Source: JAGMES01 sp023128035
GTDB taxonomy: Bacteria; Bacillota; Halanaerobiia; DY22613
DNA: 25,808 nucleotides
Direction of reading: 5' to 3'
Assembly: GCA_030627905.1 (NCBI GenBank)
Contig: DAOVRZ010000089.1
Span: 1-25,808, forward strand
Of this stretch, positions 17,085-24,999 are shown one piece after another. The notes beneath the pieces are model-generated. The model did not search any database. It was not told where the DNA came from and saw only the letters and a program-made list of their open reading frames with translations. How positions within the stretch are numbered: position 1 is the first letter of the stretch; each line of letters begins with the position of its first letter. Position numbers and translations under genes: made by a program.

Positions 17085-20000
17085 TTACTCCAATCTGGTA
17101 GAGGCCATCTCGCCCGACAAATCAATCTCAAACCATTCTGGCATCTGTAATTTCCGTACTTTCCCATCCCAATAATAATGAATTACACTTACATACGTTG
17201 CATTCTTTGGCCTTATCAATTCAGCAATTGATAAATGAGAAACTGTATCATAATCTCCCCACAAAGCCTGAGAATTCATAATAAAATCAAAACCCAATTG
17301 TTCTACAAGATCAAACATATCCCGAATATTGTTCTCATCTACCCCTGCAAATGCTTCATCTAAAGTAATAATTCTTGGTGCATCAGGACGTGCCTGCTCA
17401 TAATGAGAAAATACTGCAGAAAAGAGTGGGATATACATGGACATTGCCTTTTCGCCACCACTAAATGTATTAAAGACATGGTTCGTCAGTTCTTTTTTTC
17501 TTTCACCTGTCTTTTGATAGTATAATATAAACTGGAACCATTTTCGATAATCAAGTACTTCCTGAATAGCCCGATGCAAACTTTCACCATATCCTTTATC
17601 TTCCAAAATTTCTCTTGCACGTTCAATCCTTGAGCGAAAATGTTCTGCAACTCTTCGAATATCTTTTTCACGTAAAATCTTTGAATCTTTCTTTAAGAGT
17701 TCAACCAAATCTTTTATATCCATCTCTTTTTCGTTACTAGCTGGTTTTGGCTTCCACTGTAGTGAAAAGGTAAGTCCACTGGATGTATCACGTTGAACCA
17801 TCAAATGATTCATTTCTTTAACCCAACGTTCTGCTCTGTGAATTCTATTACGAATTGTCTGACCCACATTTTGCATCAAAATATCTTCATAAAGCTGACG
17901 ATCCTGTTCTGTTAATAAAATTTGATTTGCTTCAATAGCATCTTCAAAATATTTAAAAAGAGTATATGGAGATACTTTTCGTCCTTCTAAGTCAACTTCA
18001 ATCACTAATCTGGCAATAAGATCATAATAATTTTTCCATTCTATAGATAAATCTTCTGTATCAGGACGATCATCTTTAAATTGATCACGCATAGTTATGC
18101 GAAAATCAATCAAATAACCCATCTCTGCATGAAACACCTTAAAGAGTTTATCTTTTATTTTTTCACGATCAAGTTGATGTTGCTTAATCCAATTTTTCAG
18201 TTCACTCTTAACTTTCTTTGCCTGTCCTAAAGGAACTGCTAAATTTTTTTCCTTCTCTGTCTGATAAAATGATAAATTGCTTTCTTCAATAAACGCCTTC
18301 TGCCAATGATTTTTTAAGGACTCAAAGTCAGCTAATTCTCTGCCTTGTTTTTCTATACTCACTTCATCTCGCTCAATATCGTTCTCAAGATTACCTAGCT
18401 CTCTCTCCAATTTTTTAATTTTTCCTGGTAAGGTTTCTATTTTATTTATACATTCCCTGATTTGACGTTGAATTTCGTCAATACCTTTCTCTTGTAAAAG
18501 TTCTTCCAGTTCTGTGATTCGGCGATCTTTTGCCTGAATTTTATTTCTCAGATCTCTTATGCTGACTCTAATTTCATCTAGATCTATCATCAGCTCATCC
18601 ACTTGTTGATTGATACTTTTAATTTGCTCTAGACAATTTTTATACTGACGATGATAATCTACTAATTCATAAAATCTACTTTCATAACTCTGCATTGCCT
18701 CTAATGCCTCGTTCAACTGTTCTAAAGTTGATGGTAGGTTTTCACCAGCTAATAAAACCTTGAATTCTTGATTTACTCGTTGATAGGATTCAAGAGTTTT
18801 TTTCCATTCTTCATTTTTTGCTTCCACCTGTATTTTAAGCGTTTTACATCTTCTAAAATACTCATCATAAAGCTCATAAACTTCTCTCATTTTCTCATCT
18901 GTTGGAAATTGGCAAAATTCATCTTCAAGAATTGTTAATCGTTCCTCACAATCTCCAATCTTTTCTTCAATCCCACGTAAAATCTCTTGTGTTTCTTCCA
19001 TTTGCTTGTTTATATTTTCTAACATTTCCTGTCGATACTTTTTCCTTGCCTCACGACCAATATAAATAGACTTTTCTATAGATGAAGCTTTTCCTCTTCT
19101 AAGACCGATTGCATAGTTTCCATCTGGATTAACAAATGTCTCTTGATCACCCTCATCAAAAATAAGGATGCTTCGCAAAATTTCATCAATATCACTAGAA
19201 GTAATTTTACTATCTTCTAATAAGGAAGGTTTGAGATAATCAAAAAGAGTAGGACGAAGAATCTGCTGATTCCTCTTTAAATAGGAATCAGCCATATTTT
19301 CAATTAAGGGCAATCCCGCTTTTTCATATTTTTCTGGGATAATCAAAGCATCTAATATCCCTATCTCTAAAAGTACACTTTCCAATCTTGCTTTTTCTTC
19401 TTCACTCACTCCATCTCGAAATTCAACAGCTGTAAAAAAAGGCACATGAGGAATCCCTTTTTCTTTCAGTAATTGGCGTGCTGTATCAACTTCTGGATGA
19501 CGATCCGGTTCTGGATCAGAGATGTTTTTCCATCTTACCCACTCTTCTCTTAATTCATTCATTTGTGTCTCTACAGTTTTTTTCTTTTGTATAAGATCTA
19601 ATTGTTCTTCTTTAATCAAAAATCTTTGATTGTCAAAAGCTTTTCTTGCAGGTTCTTTTATTTCTTCATAACTATTTACAGGATAATCTTGAACCAGTCT
19701 TGTAATTTTCTGAGATGCTTCAGGCAACAAAGATAAAATATGATTACCCTTCTGCCATTCATAAAACTGTGTCATAAAGTTTTCACGTTCATCTTCTAAT
19801 AAATATTCACTCTTTCTTAACTCTACATCTTCTTTTTCTAATTTAGCTTGAAGATCCCCCAATTCTCGTTTTCGTTCTTGCTGTTTTTTGTCAGCATCTG
19901 ATACTTTTTGAGCTATATCACAAACTTTCTTTAATTTCTTCCGATATTCTGAAACTTCTTTTTTCCAACTTTCATATAAAGTATAATCATCTAGATTATT

Positions 20001-21254
20001 TAAAAACTCATCACGCGAAATATCATGCAAAGTATAAAATCCTTCATAAGCTAGATCATCCAATTCTTCTATCTCTTCATTGATATTTTCTTTACATTCA
20101 TTCATTCTATATTCAGTATCGCGAATCTTCTGCATCAAATTCCGTTCCTGCTCCTCTTTCTCCTCAAGACGGTTAACACGCCTTTGTAAGTCAATTTTAT
20201 CATCTTTCTTTTCCTGCTCTAATCTTTGACGTTCCTGTTCAGCTTGAAATGCATCATTCTTCTCAAGATCTGCTTTAATCTGATTTGCACTCTCTAAATC
20301 TAATTCATCCTCTTTTTTTTCTTTTAACTTTAACTCTAACTCATCTCTTTTTACTTCAAGCCTTTTTATTAAAGTTTCCATCTCTTTATTCTTATCTGAA
20401 TAATTTTTAGCCGTCTTTAAATACTCATCTGCTTTTTCATAAATAAGATAACGATTATAATCATGATAAGCGTTCTTAAGTTTTTTTGCAGATTCTCGTT
20501 GCATATTTAACTGGTCTAATTGTTCTTTCACAGTATCCATATTTTCAATAGTTTCAGAAAGAGATCGTAAATCTTCATCAGATAAAGCAGGTAAAGAATC
20601 ATTAAGGATTTCATAGATTACAGTTGGTTTAAAGTCTTTTGATAATTTTGGACTTCTAAGCTGTATCAAAAGTTTGATCAATTCATCATAATTTTCAAGA
20701 TTTTCAAACCCAAAGATCAATTGATTTACCATCTTCATATAATCATTCTGAGAACGAACAACCTGTCCACCCTGGCCAATTCGATTTTCTAACTCTTTTC
20801 TCGTCAAAGGAATTTTTTCATCTTTAGAGATTTCCTTATATAATTTCAGATCAAAACCAATTCTACGGTTATCTGTGATGCTAAATCCCCAAAAATCAAA
20901 CTTTTGTCCTCGTTTTGCCTTAAGACCGATTCCAATAGTGCGATATTGTTCAAGTTCTTCGCGTTTAAATTCCAAATAGAGATATCCAGTACGTTCATCA
21001 GACATCCCTAAAGCTTTTTCACCTAAAAGATAATCTTCTATTTTCCTCGCTCTTGAGCCAAAAGGATCCAACCGATCGGGACTTTTCTTTCCATCCAATA
21101 ATAGTGGTATCAAACTTTGCATGGTCACAGACTTTCCTGCACCATTATCGCCCCGTAGCATTAATCGTCCACCTGAAAAATATAAATCCTGTTCATCATA
21201 ATACCAGAAGTTAACTAAACCTGCTCGATTAAAATGCCACCTTTTATTCTCCAT
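17085..21254 (-). CDS. jetC: Wadjet anti-plasmid system protein JetC, SMC/MukB-like ATPase (type II, TIGR02680-like)
   Basis: This 1389-residue SMC-like ATPase has Walker A GDNGAGKS at residues 35-42. Long coiled coil covers roughly 240-580 and 750-1040, flanking a hinge-like globular region at about 590-745 (GIPHVPFFTAVEFRDGVS through IGLRRGKASSIEKSIY). At the C-terminus are the signature FSGGEKAMSMY near 1264 and Walker B IITLDEAFAGVDENN near 1296. The length fits TIGR02680 proteins and exceeds type I JetC. It is the loop-extruding motor of Wadjet. The chosen ATG at 21254 has GGGAGG 9 bases upstream and overlaps the jetB stop by 11 bases, suggesting translational coupling. Longer frames would put the SD inside the gene. 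Confidence 0.93.
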   Translation of the reverse strand: MENKRWHFNRAGLVNFWYYDEQDLYFSGGRLMLRGDNGAGKSVTMQSLIPLLLDGKKSPDRLDPFGSRARKIEDYLLGEKALGMSDERTGYLYLEFKREELEQYRTIGIGLKAKRGQKFDFWGFSITDNRRIGFDLKLYKEISKDEKIPLTRKELENRIGQGGQVVRSQNDYMKMVNQLIFGFENLENYDELIKLLIQLRSPKLSKDFKPTVIYEILNDSLPALSDEDLRSLSETIENMDTVKEQLDQLNMQRESAKKLKNAYHDYNRYLIYEKADEYLKTAKNYSDKNKEMETLIKRLEVKRDELELKLKEKKEDELDLESANQIKADLEKNDAFQAEQERQRLEQEKKDDKIDLQRRVNRLEEKEEQERNLMQKIRDTEYRMNECKENINEEIEELDDLAYEGFYTLHDISRDEFLNNLDDYTLYESWKKEVSEYRKKLKKVCDIAQKVSDADKKQQERKRELGDLQAKLEKEDVELRKSEYLLEDERENFMTQFYEWQKGNHILSLLPEASQKITRLVQDYPVNSYEEIKEPARKAFDNQRFLIKEEQLDLIQKKKTVETQMNELREEWVRWKNISDPEPDRHPEVDTARQLLKEKGIPHVPFFTAVEFRDGVSEEEKARLESVLLEIGILDALIIPEKYEKAGLPLIENMADSYLKRNQQILRPTLFDYLKPSLLEDSKITSSDIDEILRSILIFDEGDQETFVNPDGNYAIGLRRGKASSIEKSIYIGREARKKYRQEMLENINKQMEETQEILRGIEEKIGDCEERLTILEDEFCQFPTDEKMREVYELYDEYFRRCKTLKIQVEAKNEEWKKTLESYQRVNQEFKVLLAGENLPSTLEQLNEALEAMQSYESRFYELVDYHRQYKNCLEQIKSINQQVDELMIDLDEIRVSIRDLRNKIQAKDRRITELEELLQEKGIDEIQRQIRECINKIETLPGKIKKLERELGNLENDIERDEVSIEKQGRELADFESLKNHWQKAFIEESNLSFYQTEKEKNLAVPLGQAKKVKSELKNWIKQHQLDREKIKDKLFKVFHAEMGYLIDFRITMRDQFKDDRPDTEDLSIEWKNYYDLIARLVIEVDLEGRKVSPYTLFKYFEDAIEANQILLTEQDRQLYEDILMQNVGQTIRNRIHRAERWVKEMNHLMVQRDTSSGLTFSLQWKPKPASNEKEMDIKDLVELLKKDSKILREKDIRRVAEHFRSRIERAREILEDKGYGESLHRAIQEVLDYRKWFQFILYYQKTGERKKELTNHVFNTFSGGEKAMSMYIPLFSAVFSHYEQARPDAPRIITLDEAFAGVDENNIRDMFDLVEQLGFDFIMNSQALWGDYDTVSHLSIAELIRPKNATYVSVIHYYWDGKVRKLQMPEWFEIDLSGEMASTRLE

Positions 21255-22431
21255 CTTGAACATCCTCCCACTCAAAGTCATCTGGAAAAGATCCTGTACA
21301 TCTACTCAATAAAGGCATTAGATAAATTAAATCTAACTCTCTATCTAATTGAGCCATCTTCCAATCCATTAGATGATTTAGTACTGCATCAACTAAAGAA
21401 TTAAATCCTATCTCACGATATTTTTTCGTCCACCCCATAGAAAATTGTTTCTGACACTCCTGGATTAATTGTATAAAATCCACTTTCGTTACTCCAATTT
21501 TACCCAATAAATCTATCTTCAACTCACCTTGTTTCAGTTTCTCATGAATGATACCAGAAAACTGCAATACAATATCTGTTATGCTCTTATTATCAGGAAA
21601 AAGACTAAAGATTTGCCGTCTTTCATTCATAATCATCATAGCCAGATCTTTATGCAATTCAAAACTTGCTGGAAAATTTTCTTCTATATCATGCTGTATG
21701 GTATTTCGATAATTTTTCAGATATAAAAAATCAGGATCATCTATAGAATTTGGCATGACTCCAGGGGATAAAAATAATTTTCGATAAATTCTGTGCCTTC
21801 TTTGTAAACCACGGTGTTCCTCTTCTCCCAACCATTCACCATCCAAGATCTCCTGATGATTTTTATAATTTGATAACTCACGTGGAAAAACTCGTAAAAA
21901 ATATCTTGACTGAGGAGTGTTTTCGTATAAAACCTCTCCTTCTTCAGAATAGGAAAATGCTGTCTCTTCACCTTCCACCGCCACAATCAATCCCATCTCC
22001 CGAACAAATTTTAATAGCCGAACCAGAGATTTTCGCTCTTCATACTGTGTCCAGTCAACTGATTTATCAAAAGGGTACATGGTTTGAATAGCTTCCACTA
22101 ACTCCGATAGCAAAAACTGTTCTTGAGCCCCCTTTTCTTCTAAAAAAGCCATTAGACAACAGAGAAAAGTATAATCCTGTGAAGAAGAAAAATCCTGTAT
22201 TCCCATCCAAGCTTCCGCCTCACCAGGTATTTTTACCAATCTAACGAAAAAACGATGAATTGTTAATTGGTAACCAAATTTCTCTCTAAAAAAGTTTTTC
22301 AACATCTTCTCACGGTCTTTGATTATATAATAAAGATCAGGATCTTCTTCACGGACAATCCAATATTTTTCTAGTAGATGCAGGGCTGCTTCCTGGCCCT
22401 GTTCATCCAACAAACGATTTTCTTTACTCAT
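21244..22431 (-). CDS. jetB: Wadjet anti-plasmid system protein JetB (type II, TIGR02678/DUF2398-like)
   Basis: The 395-residue protein occupies the JetB position between jetA and jetC and has the length expected for TIGR02678 proteins, longer than type I JetB. Segments such as LLDEQGQEAALHLLEKYWIVREEDPDLYY and FLCCLMAFLEEKGAQEQFLLSELV fit paired winged-helix (KITE) folds, which bind the JetA kleisin and DNA. The identification rests mainly on operon position and general resemblance. I chose the ATG at 22431, with GAGGTG 9 bases upstream (22441-22446, overlapping the jetA stop). A TTG at 22461 would overlap jetA and has no SD. jetC starts inside its last codons. Confidence 0.85.
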   Translation of the reverse strand: MSKENRLLDEQGQEAALHLLEKYWIVREEDPDLYYIIKDREKMLKNFFREKFGYQLTIHRFFVRLVKIPGEAEAWMGIQDFSSSQDYTFLCCLMAFLEEKGAQEQFLLSELVEAIQTMYPFDKSVDWTQYEERKSLVRLLKFVREMGLIVAVEGEETAFSYSEEGEVLYENTPQSRYFLRVFPRELSNYKNHQEILDGEWLGEEEHRGLQRRHRIYRKLFLSPGVMPNSIDDPDFLYLKNYRNTIQHDIEENFPASFELHKDLAMMIMNERRQIFSLFPDNKSITDIVLQFSGIIHEKLKQGELKIDLLGKIGVTKVDFIQLIQECQKQFSMGWTKKYREIGFNSLVDAVLNHLMDWKMAQLDRELDLIYLMPLLSRCTGSFPDDFEWEDVQDGE

Positions 22432-22444
22432 CTTAGCACACACC

Positions 22445-23920
22445 TCAACTTTCAAAAACAAATCGATAATTAGGCATTTTTAAACTCCCGTCTATACAAT
22501 TTAAGATAGCCCATTCAAAAGGATCAGGAGTAAAAATGCGATATTGAAGTCCATTCTCTGTTTTAAATTTTTTTGCTTTTAAACCAGACCCTCTACCAAT
22601 CCAACGCAAGATCATTTTCCGCACAATTGGTTCCACTATCGGAAGTTCTGAGATCATAAAACCTCCATCCTTTATATATTGCATCATTATCTCTTCTTCA
22701 TATCTTTGTTGTTTAAGATATTCTGCCAAAACTTTTTCTCGCTCTGCTTTAAGATCTCTCATTGCTCCAGGACGAGTTTTAGTACGATAAGTTCTTATCC
22801 TTGGAATAGTTTCATACTCAAAAGCAGGCTCTTCCCATACCGAAAGATCAACTCGCTCTGTTGTCTTTGCCATTTCTCCAAAAATATGATGGGTATGAAA
22901 AACACCAAAAGTACATGCAGAAAGCAAATGAGCCTCTTTAAGATCATCTAGTTCAACAAACATCTTCGCTAGCGTCAGATACTCTTGTTTTCGATTTTTT
23001 ATACCACCTAAGTTTTCACTTAATCGGATTACATATCTTGTAATTTTACGAATTGTATCATTAGTAGTTCGTTGTAACAAATCCAGTTCACTCTGTCGCT
23101 CTTCATTTCCCATAAACCAGATTTTTAGATTTACCCATTTATCATAAAGCTGTTTAAAAATCGTTTCAAAATCTCGTTCCTCATCAAGCCGTGGGATACT
23201 TAATTCATAAGCACAAACTCTATTTAAAATATGTGTAATCATCTCATCAGTTGTATCCTGTAAAATACCTTCAATCCTATAAATAGACTGTTGTAATGCC
23301 TGCATAAATTTTCGTAAATGTTCAGTCACAGAATCTTTAAAAGCAAGAAAAGATTCTGTCATCATCAATTGCTCTACTTTGGGGCTTTGCAAATGTGCTA
23401 AATAATCTGCAGCATTCTCTGACAACTGTCTAAATGACTCCACCAGATCATTCCACCATATTGCTACATCATTATCACTATCTGATGACCAATCCTTCTC
23501 TACCCGAGAAAGATTTGCAATAAACTTATCAAAAAACCTAGGTTCTAAAGATCCACCGAAACCCGTTATCCCTTCTAACCTTTCCAACATTCGCTCAATC
23601 TCAATAGTATAAGGTGTAATCTGATAGATATATCGTTTTTGTTTAAATTCATCTATCGTATTAGCTCTTCTTGCATCCTGACGTGCAATCAAGTTTCTAT
23701 ATTCAACAAGACTTTTTAAATCCTGATTTAATTTATTCATCGTATAGTCCTGAAAGAAAGGTTCCTTATTCATTTCTGCAAAAATTTCATCTGGTGAAAG
23801 AAGATTACGCATTTTTTTGTGTTCTTCATAAAAATAGTTCAAAATATATCTATATTCAATATGATTTGGGGCAGTTAGATAAGTGGCCTCTATCACTTTT
23901 TTCATTAAATTGGACTTCAT
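22445..23920 (-). CDS. jetA: Wadjet anti-plasmid system protein JetA (type II, TIGR02677/DUF2397-like)
   Basis: The 491-residue protein is the first gene of the jetABCD operon. It resembles TIGR02677/DUF2397 proteins: an N-terminal winged-helix-like region (YLTAPNHIEYRYILNYFYEE), a helical middle with LARQDARRANTIDEFKQKRY, and a C-terminal domain with GLQYRIFTPDPFEWAILNC. In Wadjet, JetA is the kleisin-like subunit (MukF counterpart) that bridges JetC heads and holds JetB. I chose the ATG at 23920, with GGGAGG 6 bases upstream. A longer frame to 24028 adds a hydrophobic stretch with no SD and is probably not translated. The TGA stop overlaps the jetB SD. Confidence 0.86.
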   Translation of the reverse strand: MKSNLMKKVIEATYLTAPNHIEYRYILNYFYEEHKKMRNLLSPDEIFAEMNKEPFFQDYTMNKLNQDLKSLVEYRNLIARQDARRANTIDEFKQKRYIYQITPYTIEIERMLERLEGITGFGGSLEPRFFDKFIANLSRVEKDWSSDSDNDVAIWWNDLVESFRQLSENAADYLAHLQSPKVEQLMMTESFLAFKDSVTEHLRKFMQALQQSIYRIEGILQDTTDEMITHILNRVCAYELSIPRLDEERDFETIFKQLYDKWVNLKIWFMGNEERQSELDLLQRTTNDTIRKITRYVIRLSENLGGIKNRKQEYLTLAKMFVELDDLKEAHLLSACTFGVFHTHHIFGEMAKTTERVDLSVWEEPAFEYETIPRIRTYRTKTRPGAMRDLKAEREKVLAEYLKQQRYEEEIMMQYIKDGGFMISELPIVEPIVRKMILRWIGRGSGLKAKKFKTENGLQYRIFTPDPFEWAILNCIDGSLKMPNYRFVFES

Positions 23921-24271
23921 CTTTTTCCTCCCATAACTTAATTTACTTTTACATATTTTCGAGATGAACCAACAAAATCCTTTAATAAAATTCGAAAAAC
24001 AGCTTAACAGAGTAAGAAGAAGAGACAAGTGTGAACGTCAAGTACTTTTTTACGATTTTTGATAAATAAAATCTTACACCTTCTGACTATAAAGCTTGTT
24101 AATCAACTGAAAAATAAATTTGTTTCAGCGTTTATGTGAAACATGTATATCAAGTTGTCCCTTTTCCTGATCAAATTAAATCTTAGCCACTTTCCAAGGA
24201 TGTTGTAAAAACCTAAGGCTTGTGTGAACAAATCATATTTATTAAAAATTGATGATACACACCTTTTCCAG
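23921..24271. other. Region upstream of the jet operon
   Basis: This stretch should hold the jet promoter. The best -35 on the minus strand is TTGACG at 24036-24041, but no good -10 stands at 16-18 bases; the nearest (TACTCT) is too far. The right half is the ISL3-type transposase remnant at 24100-24243. No intact gene. Confidence 0.4.
24100..24243 (-). pseudogene. ISL3-family transposase, decayed N-terminal remnant
   Basis: On the minus strand one frame reads NKYDLFTQALGFYN. After a +1 or -1 shift it continues as PWKVAKI, a stop, FDQEKGQLDIHVSHKR, a stop, then NKF. Joined, this is the typical N-terminus of ISL3-type transposases: a short helix, PWKV..i.fd.ekgqldI.v..kr..kF, before the CPxC zinc knuckle. 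A frameshift, two stops and loss of everything after about 50 codons make it a dead fragment. It lies about 180 bases upstream of jetA. The family call is from motif memory and should be checked by alignment. Confidence 0.55.
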
Positions 24272-24460
24272 TTATCCTATAGAAAAGTACACCTTAATTG
24301 GAGATAAAAACGAATGGTTAGATGCAAATATATCTAGATTGTCCTTCATGTCAATTACTTCATTTTTAATTTTACTTATGTAAATTAAAAACACAGTACC
24401 CAAAATTAAACTTATAATAACAATGATAAAAACTAGCAAAGTTGTTTTGCTTTTTGACAT
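24272..24460 (-). CDS. Small hypothetical single-pass membrane protein
   Basis: I do not recognise this 62-residue protein. It has a basic start (MSKSK), one clear membrane helix (LLVFIIVIISLILGTVFLIY), then a short polar tail with KNEVIDMKDNLDIF. The ATG at 24460 has only a weak GGTG about 11 bases upstream; a GTG at 24469 is the alternative. A TATAAT sits at 24476-24481 on the minus strand without a convincing -35. It could be the truncated N-terminus of a larger sensor-type protein, since it lies among decayed genes. Confidence 0.35.
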   Translation of the reverse strand: MSKSKTTLLVFIIVIISLILGTVFLIYISKIKNEVIDMKDNLDIFASNHSFLSPIKVYFSIG

Positions 24461-24550
24461 ACAATTCACTTCACCATTATAATTGAAATTATTCTACTTC
24501 TAATAATTCTTTAAATAAAACAAAATTCCTCTAGCAATCTTCTTAATCGA

Positions 24551-24577
24551 CAAAAAATGGGCGACAATTCGCCCATT
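24551..24577 (-). terminator. Rho-independent terminator
   Basis: AATGGGCGA (24556-24564) pairs with TCGCCCATT (24569-24577) around a 4-base loop. On the minus strand the hairpin runs into TTTTTTG. It lies about 23 bases past the TAG of the orphan gene tail at 24601, which suggests that the tail was once the end of a real gene. Confidence 0.85.
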
Positions 24578-24600
24578 TCTTCTTCCTTGCTCATATTTAT

Positions 24601-24753
24601 CTAAAATAATTTCATGATAATCTCCTCAATCTTTTTAGCGTCAATACCGCCATTTTCATCATCTACAGTAACAATTAAACGGCTCTTCGCTATATTGTGT
24701 GGGTAATCTCTGTACAATAAATTTTTTCGCACATGAACAGTTCCAATTATGTA
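24601..24753 (-). pseudogene. Orphan 3' gene fragment cut by a mobile element
   Basis: A minus-strand frame ends at TAG 24601-24603 and encodes RLIVTVDDENGGIDAKKIEE and IIMKLF, which looks like genuine protein. It is followed directly by a good terminator. Upstream codons (GTVHVRKNLLYRDYPHNIAK) run into the terminal inverted repeat at 24681-24706 and beyond to a stop near 24762, so at least part of this is element sequence and not the original gene. No start codon with an SD was found. I do not recognise the protein family. Confidence 0.45.
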
Positions 24754-24993
24754 AAATTAATTTAAAATATAGTTTTACATAGAGAGAAGAACATGCTAGG
24801 CTAATTAAGCCAAGCAAAGACTCTTTGCCTACATTTGCTATAAGTCATACCCTTAGAGGCTCCATGTCAAGCTATATTTAAAATTAATTTTTAACTGCTT
24901 ATTTTGTTAAATAACCGTAAAATGCGAATAATGCAATTTACATTAATGTTAATGATATCCATTGACTTTACTCACACAATATAGCGAAGAACC
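24681..24993. mobile_element. 313-bp non-autonomous element with 26-bp terminal inverted repeats (ISL3-like ends)
   Basis: The ends at 24681-24706 and 24968-24993 are inverted copies, 24 of 26 positions identical, beginning GGCTCTTCGC and ending GCGAAGAACC. Terminal GG...CC with a GGCTCTT-type start is usual for ISL3-family elements, which would fit the ISL3-like remnant nearby. Inside there is no transposase. A second, inner inverted repeat (24753-24772 and 24872-24891, 18 of 20 matching) brackets the structured repeat copy 2. I found no 8-bp target duplication, so this may be a rearranged or deleted IS rather than a clean MITE insertion. Confidence 0.6.
24769..24873 (-). repeat. Structured repeat element, copy 2
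   Basis: This is the second copy of the element at 8984-9087. As minus-strand RNA, AAGGGTATG (24846-24854) pairs fully with CATGTTCTT (24787-24795), using three G-U pairs. The internal hairpin GCAAAG-ACT-CTTTGC (24814-24828) replaces the different hairpin of copy 1 at the same place. A further GGCT/AGCC hairpin lies at 24799-24811. The T-run after the closing stem in copy 1 is degraded here. Confidence 0.6.
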
Positions 24994-24999
24994 ACTATT

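Noticed and set aside
16973..17167. 64-codon minus frame spanning the jetC end and the jetC-jetD hairpin
   Set aside because: It is out of frame with the clear end of jetC, has no family features, and is explained by the palindrome being free of stops in that frame.
17486..17671. Minus-strand open frame inside jetC
   Set aside because: It lies in another frame within the strongly conserved signature region of JetC; no SD.
23921..24028. N-terminal extension of JetA with a hydrophobic stretch
   Set aside because: The downstream ATG at 23920 has an excellent SD, and an SMC kleisin subunit is not expected to carry a membrane segment.
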